This document shows, piece by piece, positions 43,280 through 51,950 of a stretch of 64,000 nucleotides of DNA. The notes beneath the pieces were generated by a model. The model saw only the letters and a program-made list of their open reading frames with translations. It was not told where the DNA came from and did not search any database. A program made the translations under genes and the position numbers. Numbering within the stretch: the stretch's first letter is position 1; every line of letters begins with the position of its first letter. The stretch comes from Achromobacter pestifer (GTDB taxonomy: Bacteria; Pseudomonadota; Gammaproteobacteria; Burkholderiales; Burkholderiaceae_B): positions 2,170,001 to 2,234,000 of the forward strand of contig NZ_CP053985.1 in the NCBI RefSeq assembly GCF_013267355.1, given 5' to 3'.

Positions 43280-44182
43280 ATGAGCAACGAGCAGGAACAC
43301 ATAGAAGAGCACTCCTCCCCCATCAAGACCCCGAAGCAACTGATCGTCACGATCGTCCTATCTTTCGTGATCCCGATCGCCATCATCATCCTATTGGTGA
43401 ACATGGTGGTCTCGGGCAACAAGACAGGAGCGGGTTCGGACACGCTGTCCCAAGAAGCTGTCGCCAAGCGCATTGCCCCGGTCGCGGGCTTTCAGCTGGT
43501 CGATGCGAATGCCCCCAAGGTCTTCAAGACCGGCGAACAAGTCTTCGCCGCCGTCTGTACGGCCTGTCATACCGCCGGCGTGGCTGGCGCACCCAAGGTG
43601 GGCGATAACGCCGCCTGGGCGCCCTTCATCACCGCGGGCTACGACGCCATGATGAACGTGGCCCTGCACGGCAAGGGCGGCATGCCCGCCAAGGGCGGCA
43701 ACCCCACGCTGTCCGACTACGAAGTCGCGCGCGCCGTGGTGTACATGGCCAACAAGTCGGGCGCTTCCTTGCCCGAGCCCGCCGCTCCGGCTGCGGAAGG
43801 CGACAAGAAGGAAGCAGCTGCCGCGCCCGCCGCAGCACCCGCTGCCACCCCGGTTGTTGCTGCTGCTCCCGCGGCCGCCGCCGCACCGGCGCCTGCTCCG
43901 GCAGCGCCAGCCGCCGCGCCGCAAGCCGCGGCAGCAGTCAATCCGGCCGGCGAAAAGCTGTACAAGAGCGTCTGCTTTGCCTGCCATGCCACCGGTGTGG
44001 CCAACGCCCCCAAGTTCGGCGACAAGGCGGCCTGGGATCCGTTCATCAAAACCGGCATGGACGCCATGGTGAAGGTCGCCATGCAAGGCAAGCCGCCGAT
44101 GCCCCCGAAGGGCGGCGCGGCCAACGCCTCGGAAGACGATATCCGCGCAGCGGTGCAGTACATGGTGGATGCGGCCAAGTAA
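43280..44182 (+). CDS. Membrane-anchored dihaem cytochrome c
   Basis: 300 residues from ATG 43280. One N-terminal membrane anchor (LIVTIVLSFVIPIAIIILLV) and two cytochrome c domains with haem motifs CTACH and CFACH, each in a repeated block (APKVGDNAAWAPFI / APKFGDKAAWDPFI, then KGGMPAKGG / KPPMPPKGG). They are joined by a long Ala/Pro-rich linker. Two fused c5-like domains act in electron transfer at the periplasmic face. First core gene after the island. Confidence 0.93.
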   Translation: MSNEQEHIEEHSSPIKTPKQLIVTIVLSFVIPIAIIILLVNMVVSGNKTGAGSDTLSQEAVAKRIAPVAGFQLVDANAPKVFKTGEQVFAAVCTACHTAGVAGAPKVGDNAAWAPFITAGYDAMMNVALHGKGGMPAKGGNPTLSDYEVARAVVYMANKSGASLPEPAAPAAEGDKKEAAAAPAAAPAATPVVAAAPAAAAAPAPAPAAPAAAPQAAAAVNPAGEKLYKSVCFACHATGVANAPKFGDKAAWDPFIKTGMDAMVKVAMQGKPPMPPKGGAANASEDDIRAAVQYMVDAAK

Positions 44183-44200
44183 GACTCGCCGTCCACGATG

Positions 44201-44235
44201 AAAAAAGCCCCTTGAGCCAATCAAGGGGCTTTTTC
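44201..44235 (+). terminator. Rho-independent terminator after cytochrome c
   Basis: AAAGCCCCTTGA/TCAAGGGGCTTT-type stem with loop GCCAA and flanking A and T tracts, about 20 bp after the cytochrome stop and 20 bp before the convergent Bug gene stop; bidirectional. Confidence 0.9.
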
Positions 44236-44255
44236 TTTGCGCGCTGGCGCGCCGA

Positions 44256-45221
44256 TTATTCTCGGATCAGCCCGATCGCCTTGGAAAACAACGCCCGCTG
44301 CTCCTGCAGATAGGCGCCGTACTCCTGCGGGCTCAGCACGCTGATTTCGGCGCCTATGCCGCCCAGGGTCTTGTTCACCTCATTCCCCTGCTCCGCCACG
44401 ACCTTGCGGGCGGCCTGGTACAAGGCATCGACCACCTGGGGCGGCGTGCCCTTGGGCGCCATCAACCCGTAGATGGTGGGGCTGCCGACGTCGTAGCCCA
44501 GTTCGCGCAAAGTCGGCACGTCCGGATAGGCCGCCAGCCGCTTGCTGCTGAAGACGGCCAGCGGCCGCAAGCCGCCGGACTGGATATGCGCCTGCGCCGG
44601 CCCCACCGCGGACACGGCGATATCCGTGTGGCCGCCCAGCAAGGCGGTGACCGCCGGCGTGCTGCCCTGGAAGGGGATGTGGCGCAATTTGACCTTGGCC
44701 TCGGAAGCGAACGTCTCGCCCAGCAGATGGCTGATGCCCATGGCGCCCGACGTGCCGTAGGAGATGGCATCGGGACGCGCCTTGGCATCGGCCACCACGT
44801 CGGCCAGAGTCTTGTACCTGGACTTCCCGGGCGCGACGATCATCATGCCGCCCAGGGATATCGCTGCGACCGGAGCGAAGGACTCCGTTGTGTACTTGAT
44901 CTCCTTGTTGGCCAGCGGAACCACGACCAGCGCCCCCGGCGAACTGCCCACGATGGTGTAGCCATCGGGCGCCGCCGACGCCGTGTACGCGGCGCCTATG
45001 CCTCCCCCCGCGCCGGGTTTGTAGTTCATCACGATGGGCTGGCCCAGGTATTGCCCCATCTTCTCGGTGATGGGCCTCAGCATCTGGTCGGTATCGCCCG
45101 GCGCGAACGGAATGATCAGCTGTACCGGCTTTGCCGGATAGCCGGCATGTGCCGGCGCGCTCAGGGCCAGGCCCAGCGCAAGGGAGGCGAACGCGCCACT
45201 AAATCGTTTGAAGCTATGCAT
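44256..45221 (-). CDS. Bug-type tripartite tricarboxylate solute-binding protein
   Basis: 321 residues with signal peptide (ASLALGLALSAPAHA) and Bug landmarks: YPAKPVQLIIPFAPGDTDQMLRPI, KPGAGGGIGAAYTASAAPDGYT, SLGGMMIV and LRELGYDVGSPTIYGLMAPKGTP. It binds a carboxylate in the periplasm for a transporter that is not encoded here, as is common for the expanded Bug family in Bordetella/Achromobacter. Same strand as the AhpD-like and SDR genes upstream, so it probably delivers their substrate. Confidence 0.93.
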   Translation of the reverse strand: MHSFKRFSGAFASLALGLALSAPAHAGYPAKPVQLIIPFAPGDTDQMLRPITEKMGQYLGQPIVMNYKPGAGGGIGAAYTASAAPDGYTIVGSSPGALVVVPLANKEIKYTTESFAPVAAISLGGMMIVAPGKSRYKTLADVVADAKARPDAISYGTSGAMGISHLLGETFASEAKVKLRHIPFQGSTPAVTALLGGHTDIAVSAVGPAQAHIQSGGLRPLAVFSSKRLAAYPDVPTLRELGYDVGSPTIYGLMAPKGTPPQVVDALYQAARKVVAEQGNEVNKTLGGIGAEISVLSPQEYGAYLQEQRALFSKAIGLIRE

Positions 45222-45265
45222 GCATGTCTCCTGTATTTTTATTTACCGGCTGTACGACGAGCCGT

Positions 45266-45778
45266 TCATTCGTGGTCGATCTGTATGGCCTCCAGAAAGC
45301 GCGACACCATGTTGTACGCAGCCACCGTGGCCGTGATCTCGACGATCGCACGGGCATCGAAAGCCTCGCGGACGGCCGCGAACGTAGCGTCCCGGACCCG
45401 GATTTCGCGCGTCATCTCATCGCAATACGCCATGGCCGCGCGCTCGCCCGCGTCCAACGATGTGAAATTGCCGGTCTTCAAGCCCTGCACCTGGTCCTCG
45501 TTGCAGCCCGCTTTCAAGGCGATCGGCAGATGCTGTTCGAACTCGTAATCGGCCTGGTTCAGCACCGCGACGCGCAGGATAAGCATCTCCCGCAGTTTGG
45601 GCGCAAGCCCGCTGTGCTGGCGTATCGCCGTGAGATAGGCCAGCCAGCCTTGCGCCACCGGCGGGCTGTTGAGCAGCATCCGATAGAGATTCGGCAGGCT
45701 GGACCGCTCCCGTTCGATGCGTTCGACCAGCGGCCGGATCTCCGGCCTGGCGATATCCGCATATTCAACTCGCGCCAT
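45266..45778 (-). CDS. Carboxymuconolactone decarboxylase/AhpD-like protein
   Basis: 170 residues from ATG 45778. LREMLILRVAVLNQADYEFEQHLPIALKAG and DEMTREIRVRDATFAAVREAFDARAIVEITATVAAYNMVSRFLEA follow the carboxymuconolactone decarboxylase family. The redox CxxC of true AhpD is not present in the core helix (NQADYEFEQH), so a decarboxylase/hydrolase-like or unknown role is more likely. Lies 23 bp downstream of an SDR gene in the same operon. The longer frame upstream overlaps that gene. Confidence 0.88.
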   Translation of the reverse strand: MARVEYADIARPEIRPLVERIERERSSLPNLYRMLLNSPPVAQGWLAYLTAIRQHSGLAPKLREMLILRVAVLNQADYEFEQHLPIALKAGCNEDQVQGLKTGNFTSLDAGERAAMAYCDEMTREIRVRDATFAAVREAFDARAIVEITATVAAYNMVSRFLEAIQIDHE

Positions 45779-45801
45779 CGTGATGCTCCTCAGCTTGGTT
45801 T

Positions 45802-46623
45802 TCAGTCGCAGCGGGCGCTCATGCCCCCGTCCACGATCAGTTCGGTTCCGGTGATGAAACGCGCCTCGTCCGAGGCGAGAAAGAGCACGGCATTGGCCGT
45901 GTCCCGGCCATCGCCGGAAAGCGGCAACGGAATGCGGCGGCGCCGCCGCTCCAGCAAGGCGTCGATGTCGCCCGCGCTCTGCTGGCCGGCGAGGAAGGCA
46001 TCGACCAGCGGGGTATGGAGCTGGCCCGGCAGGACGGTGTTGATGCGCACCCCCTTGGCGGCGTATTCCACGGCGGCCACACGGCCGAACTGCATCACTC
46101 CCGCCTTGGCCGCCGCATAGCCGACCTGCGGCGCGCCGGTCCAGCGTATGGCCGAGGTCGAGGACACGTTGACCACGGCGCCAGCGCCCTGCGTTTCCAT
46201 GATGGGCAGGACGTGCTGGCAGGTCGTGAACACCGAGGTCAGGTTCAAATCGAGCTGCCTGCGCCAATCCGCTTGTGTCAGCGCCGCCGGACCGCCGGGA
46301 ATGGGACCTCCCACGTTATTGACCAAGATGTCGATCCGTCCGTGACGCCGCGCCACGGCTTGGACCAGCGCAGCGACCTGGGCCGCGTCGCCCACATCGC
46401 AGATATGGGTTTCGATGCGGGACTGGTAGCGTCCAGCCAACTCCAGAGTCTCGGGCAAGGACTCCGGCCGTATGTCCACCGCGAACACCACGGCCCCCTC
46501 CTGGGCGAAGCGCACAGCGATCGCTCGTCCGTTGCCCCAGCCGGGTCCCACGCAACCTGCGCCGAAGATCAAGGCCACCTTGCCCGCCAGGCGTCCAGCG
46601 CCCGCTTGCTCATGCACGCTCAT
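45802..46623 (-). CDS. Short-chain dehydrogenase/reductase
   Basis: 273 residues from ATG 46623. NAD(P) motif variant GAGCVGPGWGNGRAIA (in place of TGxxxGIG), NNVGG, catalytic Ser (VNVSSTSAIRW) and YAAAKAG (Tyr-x3-Lys), and a typical C-terminal DGGMSARCD. The GWGNG insert is shared with the next SDR at 46640-47434, so the two are related. Substrate unknown. Confidence 0.92.
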   Translation of the reverse strand: MSVHEQAGAGRLAGKVALIFGAGCVGPGWGNGRAIAVRFAQEGAVVFAVDIRPESLPETLELAGRYQSRIETHICDVGDAAQVAALVQAVARRHGRIDILVNNVGGPIPGGPAALTQADWRRQLDLNLTSVFTTCQHVLPIMETQGAGAVVNVSSTSAIRWTGAPQVGYAAAKAGVMQFGRVAAVEYAAKGVRINTVLPGQLHTPLVDAFLAGQQSAGDIDALLERRRRRIPLPLSGDGRDTANAVLFLASDEARFITGTELIVDGGMSARCD

Positions 46624-46639
46624 CGCGACTGTCCTCCGC

Positions 46640-47434
46640 TCAACGCGTTGCCATGGTGATGCCGCCATCCACCACGATCTGCTGGCCCGTGATGTAGCGA
46701 CTCTCATCGCTGGCCAGGAAAGCCACGGCGTGGGCCACGTCCCAGGCGTCGCCCATGCGGCCCGCGGGCACCTGGGCATGGCGGTGCGCCACGAACCCCT
46801 CGTAGTCGCCCTTGGCGTACTTCTGCGCCAGGCGTTCCACCAGGGGCGTGAACATCAGTCCTGGCACCACTGAATTCAGCCGCACGCCGTCTTGCGCATA
46901 GATGACCGCCGTGGTGGCCGTCATCTGCATTAGGGCGGCCTTGGCGGCGGCGTAGCCGACCTGGGGTTTGCCCGCATAACGCAGCCCGGCGATGGACGAA
47001 ATGTTGATAATCGATCCTCCACCAGCGCTCTTCATGAGGGGGATGACGTGCTTGCAGCACAGGAAGGCAGAGGTCAGATTCACTTGGATCTGATCGTGCC
47101 AAAGATCCTCCGGCATGGAGACTGGATCGCCCGGTTCCGAGCGGCCCACGTTGTTGACCAGCACGTCGATGCGGCCGTATGTGTCCATGCAGGCCCGCAC
47201 CAGTTCCGCCACCTGGCCGCCATCCGTGACATCGCACTGCCGGACCGTGATCTTGCCGCCCTCGGCGGCCACGGCCTGGGCGGACTGGCGCGCTGCGTCG
47301 ATGTTCAGGTCGCAACCGAAAATCGCGGCGCCCTGCCTGGCAAGCACCGCCGCGGCGGCCTTGCCGTTGCCCCACCCTTCGCCCAGCGTGCCGCAACCGG
47401 TCACCAGGGCTACCTTGCCATCAAGACGAAACAT
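46640..47434 (-). CDS. Short-chain dehydrogenase/reductase
   Basis: 264 residues: TGCGTLGEGWGNGKAAA cofactor motif, NNVGR, catalytic Ser in INISSIAGLRY, YAAAKAA and end GQQIVVDGGITMATR. Paralogous to the SDR at 45802-46623, 16 bp apart. First gene of the operon and divergent from a LysR regulator (92-bp spacer), the usual arrangement for inducible catabolic operons. Confidence 0.93.
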   Translation of the reverse strand: MFRLDGKVALVTGCGTLGEGWGNGKAAAAVLARQGAAIFGCDLNIDAARQSAQAVAAEGGKITVRQCDVTDGGQVAELVRACMDTYGRIDVLVNNVGRSEPGDPVSMPEDLWHDQIQVNLTSAFLCCKHVIPLMKSAGGGSIINISSIAGLRYAGKPQVGYAAAKAALMQMTATTAVIYAQDGVRLNSVVPGLMFTPLVERLAQKYAKGDYEGFVAHRHAQVPAGRMGDAWDVAHAVAFLASDESRYITGQQIVVDGGITMATR

Positions 47435-47526
47435 CCCAGCTCCAGAAAAAGATCGTGATGCAAAGGCTAAGGCAGCCGGCCCCTCCGGTTAAGTTCCGAT
47501 TTGAACGTCATTGATAGACAAAAAGA

Positions 47527-48432
47527 ATGAATCTGACGACGAGACAACTGCGCATCTTCGTGCTGCTGGCAGAGACCCTGAGTTTCCAGAGAACGGCCGA
47601 GATGCTGCATGTGACTCAGCCCACGCTGAGCAAATTGCTGAAGGAAACGGAAGAGACGCTGGGGGTCAAACTCTTCGAGCGCACCACCCGCATGGTGCGC
47701 CTGTCGCGCGAAGGCCAGGACATCCTGGAGATCGCGCGCAAGATCACGGCGCTGCATGAGAAAGGCATGCTGGAACTGGACCAGCGGCTGCGCGACCGCA
47801 ACGACCGCGTCGCCGTCGCGGCCTTGCCCACGCTTGCGGCCTCGCTCATTCCACTGTTGATCCAAAGCCTTGCGCGCAAGCACCCGCGGGTCCGGGTGGA
47901 GGTCTACGATCCCATCGCCAGCGAGGCCTTGCAATTGCTGCGCGAGCGGCGAGTGGACATCGCCGTGACCACGATGAACGAGGAAGGCGCTTCCGATCTC
48001 GTCTATCAGGAATTGTTTACCGAGCCCTTCGCGCTGTTCCACAACGCCCAGATCAAGCCGGAGGTTACGCGTTGGATGCCCATGGAACTGGCCCGGCTGC
48101 CCTTGATCAGCATGCCGCCCGGCACCAGCGTGCGCGTGCTGACCGAGCGCGCCTTCCAGGCCGCGTCCCAGCCCTTCAATCCGCTCTATTCCCTGCGGGA
48201 CCTGAACACCATTGCACGCTTCGTGCAACACAACTGCGGTATTGCGCTGTTGCCGGAATCGTCGCTGGACAACGCGACGCAGCGCGGCGTGCGCAAGACC
48301 CGCCTACAGCAAGCGCTAACGCGCTCGGTCGGCATGTATATCCGGCGGGAGAGCCAGCCCTCGGGGTTGCTGCGTCACACCTTGAATGAATTGCGCCGCC
48401 TGGGCCGGGACCGCCAGTTGCGAGCCGATTGA
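47527..48432 (+). CDS. LysR family transcriptional regulator
   Basis: 301 residues: N-terminal winged helix (LTTRQLRIFVLLAETLSFQRTAEMLHVTQPTLSKLLKETEETLGVKLFERTTR) and substrate-binding domain. Divergent from the SDR/AhpD-like/Bug operon, which it probably activates in the presence of the substrate. Confidence 0.94.
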   Translation: MNLTTRQLRIFVLLAETLSFQRTAEMLHVTQPTLSKLLKETEETLGVKLFERTTRMVRLSREGQDILEIARKITALHEKGMLELDQRLRDRNDRVAVAALPTLAASLIPLLIQSLARKHPRVRVEVYDPIASEALQLLRERRVDIAVTTMNEEGASDLVYQELFTEPFALFHNAQIKPEVTRWMPMELARLPLISMPPGTSVRVLTERAFQAASQPFNPLYSLRDLNTIARFVQHNCGIALLPESSLDNATQRGVRKTRLQQALTRSVGMYIRRESQPSGLLRHTLNELRRLGRDRQLRAD

Positions 48433-48450
48433 GCGGCCTGGGGCCCGTAT

Positions 48451-49224
48451 TCAGGCGCGGGCCACCCAGGCGCCGTCAACCTCGGCCAACTCGCTGCTGA
48501 TCTGGCCGGCGGCCTCGATGACCGCCGCGCGGAAGGGCTCGAGACGGCAATGCTCGGTGCGCACGATCAGGCTCAATCCGGCCACCACGCGCTGCTCCAG
48601 GAAAATGGGCGCCGCGATGCCTATGGTCCCCGGCGTGATCTCGGAATCGCTGACGGCCACGCCCGCCTCGCGGATGGCATCGAGTTCCTGGCACAGATCC
48701 TTCAGGCTCTTCCAGTGCGAAATGGCGCGCACTTCCTCTTCATGGGCCAGGTACATGCGCTCCAGGGCGCGGCGGCTCTGGTGCGCCAGGATGACTTTGG
48801 AGGTCGCGCCGCGGAACATCGGCATGGTGGCGCCGCGTTCATAGCGGCCGACGCGCGCGGCAGGATCGCCGATTTCCTGGTGGATGCACATGACCTTGTC
48901 CTGGTAGCTGCGCGTGAGCACCGAGGCCGACGAGGGCGTGGTCGCCTCCACCAGCCGCCGCATCAGCGGCTCCGCCACCTTGAGCAAGGGGTCGCCATGG
49001 CGCATCAGCAGGTCGAAATGGGCAAACGTGGGCCCCAGCACGTAGCGTGCGCCCATGACCGGGGTCAGGAAATCAGCGCGCACCAGCTCCTGCACGTCGC
49101 GGTAGGCCGAGCTGACGGAGACGTCCATTTCGACGGCGATTTCCTCGACCGACCATGCGGCGCGCCTGTCATAGAGCTGCAGGATGTGCAGTATCCGGTT
49201 GCGCGTCCTGATTTCACCCGCCAC
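48451..49224 (-). CDS. IclR family transcriptional regulator
   Basis: 257 residues with N-terminal winged helix (NRILHILQLYDRRAAWSVEEIAVEMDVSVSSAYRDVQEL) and IclR effector domain (GATSKVILAHQSRRALE, GVAVSDSEITPGTIGIAAPIF). Convergent with LysR and divergent from the CobW-type gene at 49437 across 212 bp, so it likely controls the 49437-52916 operon. The protein ends EVDGAWVARA. Confidence 0.92.
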   Translation of the reverse strand: MAGEIRTRNRILHILQLYDRRAAWSVEEIAVEMDVSVSSAYRDVQELVRADFLTPVMGARYVLGPTFAHFDLLMRHGDPLLKVAEPLMRRLVEATTPSSASVLTRSYQDKVMCIHQEIGDPAARVGRYERGATMPMFRGATSKVILAHQSRRALERMYLAHEEEVRAISHWKSLKDLCQELDAIREAGVAVSDSEITPGTIGIAAPIFLEQRVVAGLSLIVRTEHCRLEPFRAAVIEAAGQISSELAEVDGAWVARA

Positions 49225-49436
49225 GTCGACCTCTCTCTATCGTTGCGCCTGCGCGGCGCGTGATTTCGCATCCATTGCGAAATTTCATTTCTCCGCGATT
49301 CTAGCAGCGTCATCTCCCCCCGCTGGGCCGAGGCACGCCACGTGAAATCAGGGGGACTTGCCAAAGCTTCAACTCGATGCAAAAATCCATTTAATCGCAA
49401 TGGTTGCGAATTTAATGTTTTTTGCAAAGGTAGATC

Positions 49437-50495
49437 ATGGCAAACGGCGAGACCTCCGAAACGCGCATTCCGGTCACTTTGCTGACGGGCTTCCTGGGCA
49501 GCGGCAAGACCACCCTGCTGAATCACTGGCTGCGCGACCCGGCGCTGGCCGATGCGGCGGTCATCGTCAACGAGTTCGGGGAAATCGGCATCGATCACGC
49601 GCTGATCGCCAGCAGCAACGACAACACCATCGAACTGAGCACGGGATGCCTGTGCTGCACGGTGCAAGGCGATCTGGTCGAGACGCTGCGCGACCTGCGC
49701 GCCAAGCGCAGCGCCGGCCAGATCCCGGCTTTTGACCGCGTCCTGATAGAGACCACGGGCATGGCCGACGTGGTGCCGGTCATCCAGGCCTTGATGACGT
49801 TTCCGGTGGCGCGTTCGTTTCGCCTGAGCCGCGTGCTGACCGTGGTGGACGCCGTCAACGGTCCGGCCACCCTCGCGGCACACCCGGAGGCCGTCAAGCA
49901 AGTGGCTGTCGCCGATGCCTTGATCGTCACCAAGACCGATCTGCCCGGCGCGCGCGTCGCGGCGCTGGTGGACACGCTGGCGCGCGCCAACCCCGGCGCC
50001 ACGCGCGTGGTCTGCAACCCCGCGGCCCGGCCGGATGCCACCGTGCTGGACGGGCCTGACGTCTATGACGTGGACGTGCGCCCGGAGCAGGCCCGGCTAT
50101 GGCTCAACGCCGCGCCCTATGCGGACGGGCACGGACATCATCATGAACACACGCATGCCCACGACCATGCGCGCATCGACAGCTTCTGCCTGGACTTCGC
50201 CGACCCCTTGCACTGGCCGCAAGTCAGCGCCTGGCTGGATGCGCTGGTCATGGCGCATCCGGACGAGCTGTTGCGCGTGAAGGGCATCCTGCACATAGCC
50301 GGCCACGAACGCCCCATCGTGCTGCAAGCGGTGCAGCGCCTGTTCCATCCGCCTACCGAGTTGCCGCAATGGCCCGACACGGACCGGCAATCCCGCATGG
50401 TTTTCATCACCAAGGGCCTGAGCAAGGACTACGTCATGCAGGTCTGGGACACGGTGCGCCAGCGCGCCCTCCCGCCTGCCGCCCGCGCGGCCTGA
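49437..50495 (+). CDS. CobW/COG0523 family GTPase metallochaperone
   Basis: 352 residues. Walker A GFLGSGKTT (18-26), metal-binding GCLCC (Cys71, Cys73, Cys74), VTKTD for guanine, and a His-rich stretch DGHGHHHEHTHAHDHAR around 230-247. It delivers metal, commonly zinc, to a client enzyme. The next gene (34 bp downstream) encodes a metal-dependent amidohydrolase, the obvious client. Confidence 0.92.
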   Translation: MANGETSETRIPVTLLTGFLGSGKTTLLNHWLRDPALADAAVIVNEFGEIGIDHALIASSNDNTIELSTGCLCCTVQGDLVETLRDLRAKRSAGQIPAFDRVLIETTGMADVVPVIQALMTFPVARSFRLSRVLTVVDAVNGPATLAAHPEAVKQVAVADALIVTKTDLPGARVAALVDTLARANPGATRVVCNPAARPDATVLDGPDVYDVDVRPEQARLWLNAAPYADGHGHHHEHTHAHDHARIDSFCLDFADPLHWPQVSAWLDALVMAHPDELLRVKGILHIAGHERPIVLQAVQRLFHPPTELPQWPDTDRQSRMVFITKGLSKDYVMQVWDTVRQRALPPAARAA

Positions 50496-50529
50496 TCGTT
50501 TTGGCATTCCCCCTCACAAGGAAAACAGC

Positions 50530-51909
50530 ATGGACACTTTGATCAAGAACGGCCTGGTGGTCACTCCCCAGGGACAGGTGCGCGCCTCCATCGGCATCCG
50601 CGACGGCAAGATCGCCGGCTTGTACGAGGCCGGCAGCGAGCCCGACGCGCGCAACGTCATCGATGCCAGCGGCCTGGCAGTATTGCCCGGCGCCATCGAT
50701 ATGCACTCGCACCACCGCCAGGGCTCGCAGAAGGGCTTCGAGTACAAGGACACCATCCTCACCGCCACGCAGCAATGCGCGGCCGGCGGCGTCACCACCA
50801 GCGTGGGCATGCCCAACGTCAATCCGCCGCCCAACTCGCTGGACCTGCTGGAAAAGCAGTTCGCCATCTACCGCAGCGACGCCGTGGTCGACTGGAACTT
50901 CAACCCGGCGCCAACGATAGAGTCGGAAATGGAAGCCATGACCGCCACGGGCATTGCGGCGTTCAAGATCTTCATGGTGGTGGACACGGGTCGAGACTAC
51001 CCGCACATGCCCGGCATCGGCGTGCATGACCACGGCAAGCTGCTGCGCATCATGCAGCGCTGCGCCGAACTGGACGTACCCTTGATGGTGCATCCCCACG
51101 ACCAAGCCCTGATGGATGTGATCGAACAGACCTACTGGGACCGGGGCGAACGCGACGCTCTTGCCTACGCACGCGCCTACGCCGCCCATGACGGCGTGAT
51201 CTGGGAAACCGCCATCGCCACCCTGCTGCGGCTGCAGAAGGCGGCCGGCTGCCATCTGCACATCCTGCACACCCAGACCGCCGGCAGCGTGCAGCTCATC
51301 CGCGAGGCCAAGGCGGCAGGCCAGAAGGTCACTTGCGAAATCAATCCCTGGGCCTTGTTCCTGGGTTGCGAATGGTCGGCCATCCAGCGCCTGGGCTCGT
51401 ATGCGCTGTCGTACTGGGTGCCGGAGAAGAACGTGCCCGGCTTGTGGGAAGGCCTCAACGACGGCACGATCGACATCATCGCCACCGACCATGCGCCGCA
51501 CACGCGCGAAGAAAAGGAAGTGGGCTGGACCGATGGCTGGAAGGCCCATACCGGCACGCCGTCGACGCAGTTCTACCTGAGCATGTTCCTGACGGCGGCC
51601 CAGGAAGGCAAGATCAGCCTGGAGCGCGTGGCCGAGGCATGTTCCGCCAAGCCCGCGGAGTTGTTCCGGCTGCGCGACAAGGGCGAGATCCGCGCGGGCC
51701 TGGACGCCGACCTGGTGCTGGTCGACCTGGAGACGGAATACGAAGTGCGCGACGAGGACGTGCTCAGCCTGGTGGGCTGGAGTCCCTATGCCGGCCGCCG
51801 CCTCAAGGGCAAGCCGGTGCACACGCTGGTGCGCGGCGCCACGGTGTATGCGGACGGTAAAGTGGTCGGCGCCAAGGGCGGCGGCCAGATGGCTGCCGCG
51901 ACCCGCTGA
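50530..51909 (+). CDS. Hydantoinase/allantoinase-type amidohydrolase
   Basis: 459 residues, cyclic-amidase group of the amidohydrolase superfamily. Metal ligands visible: His59/His61 (DMHSHH), carboxylated Lys146 (AFKIF), His188 or His190 (HPH), HILH and TDHAPHT. It hydrolyses cyclic amides or ureides such as hydantoin, dihydropyrimidine or allantoin; the exact substrate is not clear. It follows the CobW chaperone and precedes a Bug protein, which would supply an extracellular ligand. Confidence 0.92.
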   Translation: MDTLIKNGLVVTPQGQVRASIGIRDGKIAGLYEAGSEPDARNVIDASGLAVLPGAIDMHSHHRQGSQKGFEYKDTILTATQQCAAGGVTTSVGMPNVNPPPNSLDLLEKQFAIYRSDAVVDWNFNPAPTIESEMEAMTATGIAAFKIFMVVDTGRDYPHMPGIGVHDHGKLLRIMQRCAELDVPLMVHPHDQALMDVIEQTYWDRGERDALAYARAYAAHDGVIWETAIATLLRLQKAAGCHLHILHTQTAGSVQLIREAKAAGQKVTCEINPWALFLGCEWSAIQRLGSYALSYWVPEKNVPGLWEGLNDGTIDIIATDHAPHTREEKEVGWTDGWKAHTGTPSTQFYLSMFLTAAQEGKISLERVAEACSAKPAELFRLRDKGEIRAGLDADLVLVDLETEYEVRDEDVLSLVGWSPYAGRRLKGKPVHTLVRGATVYADGKVVGAKGGGQMAAATR

Positions 51910-51950
51910 GGTCAAGGCCGCGCAATACTACGACTCAAGGGGAAAACATC

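Noticed and set aside
44586..45548. Long plus-strand open frame (320 residues) opposite the Bug gene
   Set aside because: Arg/His/Gly-rich antisense shadow of a gene with clear family motifs; typical in GC-rich DNA.
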